In this document: piece by piece, positions 45,787-57,994 of the stretch
Position numbering within the stretch: position 1 is the stretch's first letter
Layout of the letters: every line of letters starts with the position of its first letter
Assembly (NCBI GenBank): GCA_000149265.1
Contig: CH001322.1
Location: forward strand, 169,225 to 233,224
Origin: Ciona savignyi
Lineage: Eukaryota > Chordata > Ascidiacea > Phlebobranchia > Cionidae
Direction: 5' to 3'
DNA length: 64,000 bases
Position numbers and translations under genes: made by a program
The notes under the pieces: model-generated
Seen by the model: only the letters and a program-made list of their open reading frames with translations
Databases searched by the model: none
Told to the model about the DNA's origin: nothing

Positions 45787-46847
45787 ATGTTTAAGACACT
45801 ACCACGAATCATATCGATAAAAATATTTAATATTGTGCGGGCAAAAGGTGCCCACGTCGAGACCACTTTAATACAGTCATTTAAACGCCTTAAAACTCAT
45901 CATGGGAAAAGCTAGCTTGACTGAGTACATTACTTCTCGCTTCCATGACCAATCTGCGAAACTCCGTCGGATCGAAGGAGAAATTCCAATATCTGTGGTT
46001 CTCAGGGTCGAACTCCCGTTCTCTGGCGTTGTGTGACGTCATTTTATCGCCACGGCTCCACGTCATGTGCCGGACGCCGCGCAGACGGGCGAGGTCACGA
46101 AAGCATTTCGCCTCGCAGTTATATCTGGGGGAATGCAAAATACATTTTTACCAGATCAAGTTTTGAACCCTAAATGTACTTAATTGATTCGTTTTAAAAA
46201 GCATTGGCGGACTTTTCCAATAAAACAATGTCGGTTGAAGGATTATTCCAAAATGCAGCTGCTTTTCGTTTTCTTAACCAACTTGTTAACTGAGTTTAGT
46301 TATATTTCGCTTGTTCGTTACATTATAAAATAATAAATAGCACAGATATTTGGCCCGACATTCCCAAAAAACAATGGCGGTTAAAGGCTTTTTCCTAAAA
46401 AGCAATTGCTTTTCGTTTTCTTAACCAATTCACGTTAGTAAATAGATACGGCATATGAAAGAAAAGTAACGAGGCCATCAAAGCTTACAATAAGCATACG
46501 TTAGCACATTACACAAAGGCGAGGTAACAAACTCACAGTTCAAAAGCGACAGCCCACGGAGGAAGGAACACGAAATGAGTCAACCCAGCTCCGTGCATCC
46601 CTATGAATATATCGCTGTTGTGCGTCACCGACAACTGCTCTTTGAACGACATTTTGTCCTGGCTGTATTCAACAACCTGTCGTATGTTGTCAGTTTAATA
46701 TCAACTCCAAGGTGTAAAAACCTCTTGAGGGTATAAGTAATCAAGCATATTCACCCTGTATTAATTATAGCAACTGGTATGGTTATTTAAGGTATCTTGC
46801 CATACAAGTTTATTAAACCGTACTTTATACTCAGGAAAATATAGGTG

Positions 46848-47135
46848 AGGCTATTCGTGTTTTTGCACGTGAATGGGAAACGAAAGGGGCGTTAACACAC
46901 GGACAATCGTAAAATTACCTCTCGCCCAGGGTTGCGTTACCATGGATATTGTTATGTGCTGTGTATAATTTAGCGATTTCTTTAATTTTATTTAGAACCC
47001 ATTATACCACTGGGTTCTGGCAATGTCTGTTAAGTGCCTTGTCCAAGTACACAACCGACTCGCTAACAGTCAGTTTCTTTCTTGCAACCCTTCGGCTAAA
47101 ATGCAACGCACTAACTCACCAAACTGTTCGGCAGT
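46848..47135 (-). mobile_element. SINE S1, duplicate of 33990-34282
   Basis: Nearly identical to its counterpart, including the atypical body. Confidence 0.82.
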
Positions 47136-47449
47136 ACATTTAAATACAACAACGATTAGACGCACGTTAATAGCTTCTAAATATCGACTGTGGGCACGGG
47201 TTACCTTACGATATCCGTACATAAACATTGATCACCCGCCAACAGAAATATAAATAAACCATCCACACCCGGTAAAACATCAAACAACTCGACTGCGAGG
47301 ACACATTGTATTATAATACCTGTGTATAAAGCCTTGCTTACTACCAACTAGAATTTAAATAAATCGCACCCACTTATACCTTGTGATAACTGCGACAAAA
47401 CAGCTGTGTGGACACAGATTGTCTTACCATGCCCTTTTCTGTTACCATA

Positions 47450-47714
47450 GGATGGAATAGGATATTCATGTTTATCCCTGTGAATGGGAAAACCAAGGGG
47501 GTTAACACACGGACAATCGTCAGATCACCTCGCAACCACCGTCGGGTGTTGTGTATGATTCACATAACCTTCAATTTAGTAAAACCCATAAAACCGCTCA
47601 GGCAATGTCCGTAAAGTGCCTTGCACAAGGATACAATCGACTAGCTAGCGATCAGTTTCGTACCTGCAGGCGTTCGGCTGATAGGCGACGCACCAAACCA
47701 CAAGACTAAACCGT
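47450..47714 (-). mobile_element. Chimeric SINE S1 marking a deletion
   Basis: The left part matches the S1 at 34597 (accaccgtcgggtgttgtg) and the right part the S1 at 36653 (gcgttcggctgataggcg). The switch is at about 47600-47630. Confidence 0.85.
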
Positions 47715-48135
47715 TGGACGTTTTATTATCGTGGTTGGAAAAATGTTGGATTTATCACACGTGCAGCTGTCTTATTACTATGAGGTCATCGTGGTGTTAC
47801 CGAAGTTATATTGGTTCTAAGCTTCTAATTTTAAACATCTACCAAATAAATCTAGCATATTCAGACATTGTTAAGTATCATGGCAAAGTGAAGCGACTTT
47901 TAACATCACCAAATACTTAGCATATATTGTACCAACGTTGTCTCACCAGCGGTGTGTTGTAAAATAATCCGAGGACCATTCGTGGCAAGAGAGAAAACAT
48001 TGCCGACCGAACGCAAACCCGTTTGCCGAACCAATCTTTGATGCCAACAACTTCATGTTTGCTGAATATTTGCCACGACGTGTCGAAGTAGTCAATGTAT
48101 TTGCGCGTCGACTGTGGGTAGGTTGATGGTTTTTA

Positions 48136-48397
48136 AGGGATAGGATATTCATGTTTATCCCCGTGAATGCTCAGATTACCTCGCGCTCACCGTCGGTTTA
48201 CCGGAGCTATTGCAGTGAGTTGTGTATAATTTGTACGCTCCTTTAATGTAGTGGAACGCACATAAGCCCCTCGGTTTAGGCAATGTCCGTTAAGTGCCTA
48301 GCCCAAGGACACAACTGACTAGCCAGTGACCAGTTTCGAACCTGCAACCCTTCGACTGAAAGGCGACGGACTTAACCACTAGACTAATCTGTCGGAC
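48136..48397 (-). mobile_element. SINE S1 beside EOGT-C2 exon 6
   Basis: Counterpart of 37340-37634 with about 37 bp lost after gtgaatg. Confidence 0.85.
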
Positions 48398-48523
48398 TTG
48401 GAACTTCGGGAAATTGACATTAAAGGAACCACAGTTATTATCAAATAACCAATAACATGGAAATAAACATAGTCGGAGGATTTGTCATCGGCAATAAGAA
48501 ACTAGGAAAAGTCGTATCAAGGG

Positions 48524-48671
48524 CAGTGATGGGATTCAAGAGGTTTCGCATGGGATAATCGTCGATCCGATTCTTGTTTGTTTTACAGACATTAGACCTT
48601 TTAGGGAACCTGTTGTTAGTAAGTTTGATACAAAAGAGAACCGGTTCTTAAAAATTTAAATCCCATCACTG
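48524..48671. mobile_element. hAT-type MITE H1, segment 2
   Basis: The counterpart of 37759-37906, at the same position relative to exon 6 and the minisatellite. Confidence 0.86.
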
Positions 48672-48707
48672 ATTAAGGCTCAGTATACCCCAACAATCAC
48701 CTCTAAC

Positions 48708-49912
48708 ACTAGTAATTACCCAGAATATCTTAGTAATTACCCAGAATATCTTAGTAATTACCCAGAATATCTTAGTAATTACCCAGAATATCTCAGTAAT
48801 TACCCAGAATATCTCAGTAATTACCCAGAATATCTTAGTAATTACCTAGAATATCTTAGTAATTACCCAGAATATCTTAGTAATTACCTAGAATATCTTA
48901 GTAATTACCCAGAATATCTCAGTAATTACCCAGAATATCTTAGTAATTACCCAGAATATCTCAGTAATTACCTAGAATATCTTAGTAATTACCCAGAGTA
49001 TGTTAGTAATTACCTAGAATATCTTAGTAATTACCCAGAATATCTCAGTAATTATCCAGAATATCTTAGTAATTACCCAGAATATCTCAGTAATTACCCA
49101 GAATATCTCAGTAATTACCTAGAATATCTTAGTAATTACCCAGAATATCTTAGTAATTACCCAGAATATCTCAGTAATTACCTAGAATATTCTGGGTAAT
49201 TACCCAGAATATCTCAGTAATTACCCAGAATATTTTAGTAATTACCCAGAATATCTCAGTAATTACCCAGAATATTTCAGTAATTACCCAGAATATCTTA
49301 GTAATTACCCAGAATATCTCAGTAATTACCCAGAATATCTTAGTAATTACCCAGAATATCTTAGTAATTACCTAGAATATCTTAGTAATTACCCAGAATA
49401 TCTCAGTAATTACCCAGAATCTCAGTAATTACCCAGAATATCTTAGTAATTACCCAGAATATCTTAGTAATTACCTAGAATATCTTAGTAATTACCCAGA
49501 ATATCTCAGTAATTACGCAGAATCTCAGTAATTACCCAGAATATCTTAGTAATTACCCAGAATATCTCAGTAATTACCCAGAATATCTCAGTAATTACCC
49601 AGAATATCTCAGTAATTACCCAGAATATCTTAGTAATTACCCAGAATATCTCAGTAATTATCCAGAATATCTTAGTAATTACCCAGAATATCTTAGTAAT
49701 TACCCAGAATATCTTAGTAATTACCCAGAATATCTTAGTAATTACCCAGAATAGCTTAGTAATTACCCAGAATATCTTAGTAATTACCCAGAATATCTCA
49801 GTAATTACCCAGAATATCTTAGTAATTACCCAGAATATCTTAGTAATTACCCAGAATATCTTAGTAATTACCCAGAATATCTCAGTAATTACCTAGAATA
49901 TCTTAGTAATTT
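48708..49912. repeat. 21-bp minisatellite, array 2
   Basis: About 57 units of the array 1 type, richer in the ctcag variant and with several shortened units. It now separates exon 2 from exon 6 of copy C2. Confidence 0.97.
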
Positions 49913-50089
49913 TCTGCATGAACATATTAACGTAACAGTGCGTGGTTTATGACGTACCTGATCATAAAATACAGCAGGAATATCGTCCTGACAACCCGTC
50001 GGCCATTTGGGCTCAAAACGCGACGACGTGTCACAATTCGCTTCGTAGCCCCAACATGATGGTTTGGGGGACTGTATAGTGATGGTGGT

Positions 50090-50256
50090 ATATGATAGGA
50101 TATTCATGTTTATCCCCGTGAATAGGAAAACCAAAGGGGGTTAACACACGTACAATCGTCAGATCACCTCCATCAGCTAGCGACCAGTCTCGCACCTGCA
50201 ACCTTTCGATTGAAAGGCGACGGACGCACTTAACCGCCAGACTAGTTGACCGTGGT
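50090..50256 (-). mobile_element. SINE S1, counterpart of 42345-42506
   Basis: Shares the same internal deletion as the C1 copy. Confidence 0.84.
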
Positions 50257-50759
50257 GCAACAATAAAGCAAGGAAGAGAATGAAGGAATATGCTCGGTAA
50301 AACTAAATAAATTGTAACCCTTATCACACTGCAGAACTAACCATAACTATAACCCCAGTCTTAATGCTTAACCTCACGCCCCTAGCCTTCATTTTAATTC
50401 GCAGTTTCCTTGCTCTCTTTTTTGTTTTTTCCGTATTGGTGTTGAATATAATGATACACTATCCAGATACTGTATACCCAATTCGAGATGATTGTGAAAA
50501 AACGGGGACCAACTCTTGTATTTTTACTAAAATAACTAAGTAAGTCCAATTTTGAGATATGTAAATCCTTACTACTGCCTATTTTGATATATCGGTAACT
50601 ATTTCCAGGCGAACTTACTTTGGGAAAGTTTGGTAACTCTTGTGGTTTCTTGTGCGCCAATATATTAGTATGCTTGATTGGTAATCTCGTACTTAACCCA
50701 TTTGCGCATACAAATACAACTGCTAGCACAACTAGTATCATATTTACCAGCATCTACTA

Positions 50760-52273
50760 TTGCTCAGCGCTACTATACGATACCTTCCTTTAGTATTCAC
50801 CCATATGGAACCGACTGTTTTGAACCGAAACAGGCCGTGTAACTTTAAACGGCTGTGCTTTGCTAATGATATAGCTCAAACTAAATTCTTACTACCCTAT
50901 GCTTTGGAGCTTTACCAGATATATGTGTTGACTGTTTCTTTTTAAAGGAGATTCGTACAACTTAAAACGGAGTTAATTTATGTTTTACCTTGGATTTATT
51001 ACTTGGTATAATGGACATTTCGTTTTGCCATTTTTCTTTTTTCTGTATTTATTATTCATGTAATTTTAAAATAAAGAACTATAGAATGGTAATGTGGTAG
51101 TTGGTTAAACGCTTTATCCCGTGATATCAAGGCAAAACCAACGAATCAATATCGCATCCTATTGAATATAGAACATCAAACAGTAGTCTAAAATCTGCCA
51201 TTGTACATCAATAACTTCTGCTTGTTTATACCTACATTGTTTTAGCACAGTTGGTAGTGGCGGCTGAATTCTAAGTAATATGGCTTCGTAAATTTCCAGC
51301 CAGTTTACTACCATATTTTGTTATTTTTTTCTTTTATGCCAAGCAAATGAAAAACGCTCAGACTAAACGCAAAAACAAAACGGGTAAATAGAAAAAACGA
51401 AAAAGTTATTCACAGTTTAAGGGCATTGATTTATAAAAACTGTTTAAATTTTATATGGAAAAGATTAGTAATTTAATAGCTTCAGTTTTCGATTTAAAAC
51501 AAGCACCCGGCTCTAGCAATAACTACTAGGCCTACGACGTACAAAACCTATCAGACCCAGCAATATATAGGTTTACCCAATTATTCTACCCCATCTCTTC
51601 AATGCAAACTGTTTTCACAAAACGGACTGTTACTCAAAATCCTGGCTTAGTAAGTCTTAGGTTTTTTTAAAAAAGCTTGGATACGCAACCTTTAACGAAA
51701 ACCTCCAGATTTTCCCCAATAAAACAGCTAGGAGATGCACAATGAACACCTTTATTTTACAAACTACTCCGTAATTACAAAACTTCCCATCACGAGCCAG
51801 TATTAGTTGCGAACATATTCAAATCACCTAACAGGCGGCAGAGTATTACCAAAACACACTAAAGGCCTTTTATCATACAGTGTTATTACGGCAGTAGTTT
51901 AAAGGTATTGCGAGTGGGACTGATTTGCAGTCGTTCAGTTAAAACGATAGAACATCCTACCAAGTGATGGGATTCAAGAGGTTCGCATGGGTTCGGTCGG
52001 ACCCGTTCTTGGAACGTCGGGATAATCACCGATCCGATTCTTGCTTTTTTACAGACATTAGACGTTTTAGGGAACCTGTTGTTAGTAAGTACAATACAAA
52101 GAGAACCTGTTCTTAAAATTTTGAATCCCATCACTGATCCTACCCCCGGCTGGGAAATCGCAAAATTGAATTTCTCTTGGATTATCAAACTGCATTCACT
52201 CACTCCTTTACATGCCGCGTAACTAAAACGAGCATACGGTGTTTGGCTTTTCGTTCTCACGCCATTTAAAATA
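50760..52273. other. Upstream flank of EOGT-C2 and unassigned DNA
   Basis: 50760-51080 matches the flank of C3 at 63660-64000, which probably carries the promoter of these copies. From about 51080 to 51960 nothing was recognised. An MITE H1 lies at 51962-52136. Confidence 0.6.
51962..52136. mobile_element. hAT-type MITE H1, independent insertion
   Basis: Same ends as the segmental copies, but with its own perfect 8-bp duplication ATCCTACC at 51954-51961 and 52137-52144. It is 27 bp longer in the left half. Confidence 0.92.
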
Positions 52274-52548
52274 ATATCTGGTCGTTTAGTGCCACGCCTT
52301 TCAACCGAAAGATCGCAGATTCGAAACTGGTCGATAACTAGTCGGTTGTGTCCTTAGGCAAGGCACTTAACGAACATTGCCTGAACCCAGCGGATTAATG
52401 GGTTCTACCAAATTGAAGGAATGTTTGTATTATACACAACACACTGCAATAACTTCGGTAAAGCGACGGTGGACACAAGGTGATCTGACGATTGCCAGTT
52501 TGTTAACCCCCTTGGTTTTCCCAAACATGAATATCCTATTCTATCCAT
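52274..52548 (+). mobile_element. SINE S1, near full length
   Basis: From ctggtcgtttagtgccacg to atatcctattctatcc; the attcacggggat block is lost. Confidence 0.85.
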
Positions 52549-52734
52549 CTACTATTCACCGCCCTCAGATACTCATCGACCCAAACCACTACAAGCTGAA
52601 GCTGTGCTTTGTGTATTTCCGTTAAAATGGGTTGGAACAAATGTACAACAATATCAATATTCGGGCAACCTGTAACAAGTGATTTGCTCAAAAAGCACAA
52701 ACTTCAATCCTGAATAATAGTAATAATGACATTA

Positions 52735-53170
52735 TTATTGCTCTCCATGACGCCATACACGATATTATGACGTCATAAAACACTGTTCGATTTGATCACG
52801 TGAACACCAGCGGGCGGGCAAGAGTGGGTTGTGTGAAACGATGTGAAAATAAGCTGCTCATCACTATGACGTCATTGTTACGTCAATGATGACGTCACAC
52901 AGTAAGGCTGAACACTGGTAATGTGGAGAGGCCGCTAGCGGGCGCTCTCCGCAATAAATATGAATGGCGCCGCCTAACAAAAGGTGTCCATCGGTGGCCA
53001 TGGTAACGCATGACGTCATCAGCGGTAGCTAGGACAAAGAATGTCGTCATCTAGATGCTCTCCGGGTAGATTTGCGACCGTCGTGACGTTTCTGTGTAAC
53101 AATCAGAAATAATCTCCCGCAGCCGATTATTACGTCATTGAGTGGATTATTACGTGATGTCAGTGGTCGA
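52735..53170. promoter_or_regulatory. Cluster of CRE-like TGACGTCA sites
   Basis: At least eight TGACGTCA or one-mismatch sites lie in about 430 bp (for example atgacgtcattgttacgtca and gcatgacgtcatcagcgg). No gene start is recognised beside it, so its role is open. Confidence 0.45.
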
Positions 53171-53561
53171 CGTCGGAAGTGCAACACGACTACAAAACGA
53201 AAGAAATCAATCAACTAAGGCATGCGGATGGGGGCGTTAGTTGATATGCAAATTAGGAAACCAAAATTTAGTGGCAAACGTTATTTTTATGGTACCAACA
53301 TACAAAGCATTTATCCCATGGTTGGCTTTGGGGGTATTGACTGTCGTCCCTGCACTAACAAACATTGCCTTATGGATTTTTCGAATTGGTTAACTTGTAT
53401 CCAATATATCATTCACAGCAATAGCTCTGGCAAACGGACAAGAGATCTAGCGGTGGGACTGTTAATTACCGCATGTAATAACTAATATCTGCTTTTGTCC
53501 AGCACCAGGATAAAAAGAAGTTTGTCCATCTGAATAGCTGCTATACCAAATCGGTTGGTTC
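53171..53561. other. Unassigned stretch
   Basis: No gene, RNA or repeat recognised; an 87-codon open frame here has no resemblance to a known family. Confidence 0.5.
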
Positions 53562-53735
53562 CTTCGGCAGGTCATTTAACGAACATTACCTAAACTCAGC
53601 GGATTAATGGGTTCTACTAAATTGAAGGAACATGTGAATTATACACAACACACTGTAATAGCTCCGATAGCCCGACAAAGGGCGCGAGTTAATCTGACGA
53701 TTGCCCTTGAGATAACATCCATTGCGTATCTTAAC
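53562..53735 (+). mobile_element. SINE S1, lacking the head and tail
   Basis: From ggcaggtcatttaacgaac to gattgcccttgagataac. Confidence 0.8.
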
Positions 53736-53875
53736 TGGGTAATAAGTTCTCCCAAGCTGCCCTTTCTATAGTCCACAACATATAAAATGATGTGCAAAAT
53801 GGCGAAACGAATATAAAATTAAAATAAGCGAAGGGTTTATGTCACAAATGTACATACAGCACATAGCAATATCCA

Positions 53876-54106
53876 TGGGAAAACCAAGGAGGTTAGACAC
53901 GGGCAATCGTCAGATCACCTCGCAACCACCGTCGGGTGTTGTGTATGATTCACACAACCTTTAATTTAGTAAAACCCATAAATCCACTCAAGTAATGTCC
54001 GTTTGCCTTGCCCAAGGACACAACCGACTAGCTAGCGACCAGATTCGTACCTGCAACCCTTCGGCTGTAAGGCGAAGCACTAAACCACCAGACTAACACG
54101 TCGGAC
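53876..54106 (-). mobile_element. SINE S1 without the piggyBac insertion
   Basis: The counterpart of 34597-35680. At the insertion site it reads atgtccgtttgccttgccc, so it lacks both the element and a few target bases. The left edge of the C3 segment lies in it. Confidence 0.86.
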
Positions 54107-54315
54107 AACCATAATCTTCCAATTAAAGGACACAAACTCCCACCTTTACGTCGAAGTCTGGAATATTCATCAGGACTTGAATTAACTCGGCCTCGTTTAC
54201 AATCTGCCTGTAAACTTTCCCCAAGTAATCTGGCTTCCTGGAACGGATGAGTAACGTTACACGGATTCGGCCTGGGTTTGGTCCGTTCTGAGCGGGATTT
54301 TTTTTGTGTTGAGAT

Positions 54316-54580
54316 TGTTTGAATCTATGTCAGGGTTGGAAAACTAATGATCCTGGGTTTGAATCCAGGCCAGAGTTGAAAAACGAGGGATCCTGGGTTT
54401 AAATCCATGATAAGGTTGGAAAACTAAGGATTCTGGAATTAAATCCATGGTAGAATTGGAAAACGAGGGATCCTGGGTTTAAATCCAAGCCAGGGTTGGA
54501 AAACTAAGGATCCTGGGTTTAAATTTAAACCAGGCTAAAAATAATCGTAGGTTCCAATCTAGGCCAGGGTTTAAAAACCA
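54316..54580. repeat. About 42-bp minisatellite in the extra intron of EOGT-C3
   Basis: Same unit as 35929-36340 but only about six units, so copy number has changed since duplication. Confidence 0.85.
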
Positions 54581-54949
54581 TTCATGTAATAAAATACAAC
54601 AGAGACCATTACATACCTGAGTTATGTTCACTCTGTGTAGAAATAGATCTGAAAATGATTTCATCATCCCCGACCCTGAACAGTGGTTTTGCTGCGTAGA
54701 TTGACAAAAATTAACAAGATGATAGTTTCTGTTGTAAAAATGCGTTAATTTATGCCCCTGTAATAATACGTGCAGGTTTCCAGACAGTTATTTTGTGCTT
54801 TGTAATCAACTGTAATCATCCCCGCACATGTGTCATAATCATGTAGGCTACCTTGGTATGTTACATTCTTTGCATGCATTCTGTTCTATATAACCCGACG
54901 TGTTTTGCCTTAAATTCATTCACTACCAAGTACCTCCAATTCCCATTAA

Positions 54950-55192
54950 TGAAAAAAACAAGGGGGTTAACCCATGTTACGCAATCGTCAGATCACCTGC
55001 GCCCACCGTCTGGTTACCAGAGCTATTGTAGTGTGTTGTGTGTGATTGACACGTTCCTTCAATTTAGTACAACCCATTAATCCGCTGGGTTTAGGCAATG
55101 TCCGTTAAGTGGCTTGTCACAACGGACTAGCTAGCGAACAGTTTCGATTCTGCAACCGTTCGGCTGAAAGGCAACGCACTTAACCACCAGAA
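54950..55192 (-). mobile_element. SINE S1, counterpart of 36653-36917
   Basis: It lacks the tail and ends at caaccaccag, where about 210 bp present in C1 are missing before exon 6. Confidence 0.83.
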
Positions 55193-55407
55193 TATGTTGT
55201 ACCAACGTTGTCTCACCAGTGGAGTGTTGTAAAACAACCCGAGAACCATACGTGGCAAAAGAGAAAACATTGCCGACCGAACGCAAACCCGTTTGCCGAA
55301 CCAATCTTGGATGCCAACAACTTCATGTTTGCTGAATACTTGCCATGACGTGTCGAAGTAGTCAATGTATTTGCGCGTCGACTGTGGGAAGGTTAATGGT
55401 TTTTAGG

Positions 55408-55692
55408 GGATAGGATATATATTGATGTTTATCCCCGTGAATGAGTAAACCAAGGGGGTTAACACACGGGCAATCATCAGATTACCTTGCGCGCATCGTC
55501 GGGTTACCGGAGCTATTGCAGTGAGTTGTGTATAATTTGTACGCTCCTTTAATGTAGTGGAACGCACATAAGCCCCTCGGTTTAGGCAATGTCCGCTAAG
55601 TGCCCAGCCCAAGGACACAGCTGACCAGTTTCGGACCTGCAACCCTTCGACTGAAAGGCGACGGACTTAACCACTAGACTAATCTGTCGGAC
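55408..55692 (-). mobile_element. SINE S1 beside EOGT-C3 exon 6
   Basis: Counterpart of 37340-37634, with minor loss near the gctagc block. Confidence 0.85.
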
Positions 55693-55818
55693 TTGGAACT
55701 TCGGGAAATTGACATTGAAGGAACCACAGTTATTATCAAATACCCAATAACATGGAAATGAACATAGTCGGAGGATTTGTCATCGGCAATAAGAAACTAG
55801 GAAAAGTCGTATTAAGGG

Positions 55819-55966
55819 CAGTGATGGGATTCAAGAGGTTTCGCATGGGATAATCGTCCATCCGATTCTTGTTTGTTTTACAGACATTAGACCTTTTAGG
55901 GAACCTGTTGTTAGTAAGTTTGATACAAAAGAGAACCGGTTCTTAAAAATTTAAATCCCATCACTG
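55819..55966. mobile_element. hAT-type MITE H1, segment 3
   Basis: Counterpart of 37759-37906, with the flanks ATTAAGGG and ATTAAGGC preserved. Confidence 0.87.
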
Positions 55967-56002
55967 ATTAAGGCTCAGTATACCCCAACAATCACCTCTA
56001 AC

Positions 56003-57994
56003 ACTAGTAATTACCCAGAATATCTCAGTAATTACCCAGAATATCTCAGTAATTACCCAGAATATCTTAGTAATTACCTAGAATATCTTAGTAATTACCC
56101 AGAATATCTTAGTAATTACCTAGAATATCTTAGTAATTACCCAGAATATCTCAGTAATTACCCAGAATATCTTAGTAATTACCCAGAATATCTTAGTAAT
56201 TACCTAGAATATCTTAGTAATTACCCAGAATATCTTAGTAATTACCTAGAATATCTTAGTAATTACCCAGAATATCTCAGTAATTATCCAGAATATCTTA
56301 GTAATTACCCAGAATATCTCAGTAATTACCCAGAATATCTCAGTAATTACCTAGAATATCTTAGTAATTACCCAGAATATCTTAGTAATTACCCAGAATA
56401 TCTCAGTAATTACCTAGAATATCTTAGTAATTACCCAGAATATCTCAGTAATTACCCAGAATATTTTAGTAATTACCCAGAATATCTCAGTAATTACCCA
56501 GAATATTTCAGTAATTACCCAGAATATCTTAGTAATTACCCAGAATATCTCAGTAATTACCTAGAATATCTCAGTAATTATCCAGAATATCTTAGTAATT
56601 ACCCAGAATATCTTAGTAATTACCCAGAATATCTTAGTAATTACCCAGAATATCTTAGTAATTACCCAGAATATCTTAGTAATTACCCAGAATATCTTAG
56701 TAATTACCCAGAATATCTCAGTAATTACCCAGAATATCTTAGTAATTACCCAGAATATCTTAGTAATTACCCAGAATATCTTAGTAATTACCCAGAATAT
56801 CTCAGTAATTACCTAGAATATCTTAGTAATTACCCAGAATATCTTAGTAATTACCCAGAATCTCAGTAATTACCCAGAATATCTTAGTAATTACCCAGAA
56901 TATCTCAGTAATTACCCAGAATATAATAGTAATTACCCAGANNNNNNNNNNNNNNNNNNNNNNNNNNNNNNNNNNNNNNNNNNNNNNNNNNNNNNNNNNN
57001 NNNNNNNNNNNNNNNNNNNNNNNNNNNNNNNNNNNNNNNNNNNNNNNNNNNNNNNNNNNNNNNNNNNNNNNNNNNNNNNNNNNNNNNNNNNNNNNNNNNN
57101 NNNNNNNNNNNNNNNNNNNNNNNNNNNNNNNNNNNNNNNNNNNNNNNNNNNNNNNNNNNNNNNNNNNNNNNNNNNNNNNNNNNNNNNNNNNNNNNNNNNN
57201 NNNNNNNNNNNNNNNNNNNNNNNNNNNNNNNNNNNNNNNNNNNNNNNNNNNNNNNNNNNNNNNNNNNNNNNNNNNNNNNNNNNNNNNNNNNNNNNNNNNN
57301 NNNNNNNNNNNNNNNNNNNNNNNNNNNNNNNNNNNNNNNNNNNNNNNNNNNNNNNNNNNNNNNNNNNNNNNNNNNNNNNNNNNNNNNNNNNNNNNNNNNN
57401 NNNNNNNNNNNNNNNNNNNNNNNNNNNNNNNNNNNNNNNNNNNNNNNTTACCTAGAATATCTTAGTAATTACCCAGAATATCTCAGTAATTACCCAGAAT
57501 ATCTTAGTAATTACCCAGAATATCTTAGTAATTACCCAGAATATCTTAGTAATTACCCAGAATATCTCAGTAATTACCCAGAATATCTTAGTAATTACCC
57601 AGAATATCTTAGTAATTACCCAGAATATCTTAGTAATTACCCAGAATCTCAGTAATTACCCAGAATATCTTAGTAATTACCCAGAATATCTCAGTAATTA
57701 CCCAGAATATCTTAGTAATTACCCAGAATATCTCAGTAATTACCCAGAATATCTTAGTAATTACCCAGAATATCTCAGTAATTACCCAGAATATTTCAGT
57801 AATTACCTAGAATATCTCAGTAATTATCCAGAATATCTCAGTAATTACCCAGAATATCTTAGTAATTACCCAGAATATCTTAGTAATTACCCAGAATATC
57901 TTAGTAATTACCTAGAATATCTTAGTAATTACCCAGAATATCTTAGTAATTACCCAGAATATCTTAGTAATTACCCAGAATATCTTAGTAATTA
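56003..57994. repeat. 21-bp minisatellite, array 3a (with gap)
   Basis: The same unit as arrays 1 and 2, broken by a 506-base gap at 56942-57447. The right end is interrupted by a TA-flanked transposon; the array resumes at 58911. Confidence 0.96.
56942..57447. other. Assembly gap, 506 N
   Basis: The gap lies inside the minisatellite. The odd length suggests an estimated size. Confidence 0.99.

Larger units (their letters stand above)
45890..50753 (-). pseudogene. EOGT-like paralogue C, copy 2: exons 1, 2, 6, 8, 9 only
   Basis: Minus-strand exons at 50753-50619 (exon 1, starting MLVNMILVVLAVVF), 50071-49958 (exon 2), 48111-47947 (exon 6, full 165 nt, with [16 protein letters not shown]), 46676-46537 (exon 8) and 46124-45890 (exon 9, ending SHDEF). 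Exons 3-5 are missing: the minisatellite joins intron 2 directly at about 49911. Both parts of exon 7 are missing through a junction inside an S1 element near 47620. Each remaining exon is open with sound splice sites, so the loss is recent. It cannot encode the GT61 fold. Confidence 0.88.

Noticed and set aside
50394-50753. 119-codon frame starting MLVNMILVV
   Set aside because: Only the first 45 codons are exon 1 of EOGT-C2. The rest is intron read past a good GTAAGT donor.
51886-52260. 124-codon frame on the minus strand
   Set aside because: It spans the H1 MITE and its flanks. It has no family resemblance, and the composition looks like chance.
51080-53870. Exons 8 and 9 of EOGT-C3
   Set aside because: I looked for the GMHGAGLTH and RLRGV codons on both strands and found none, so these exons are recorded as absent.
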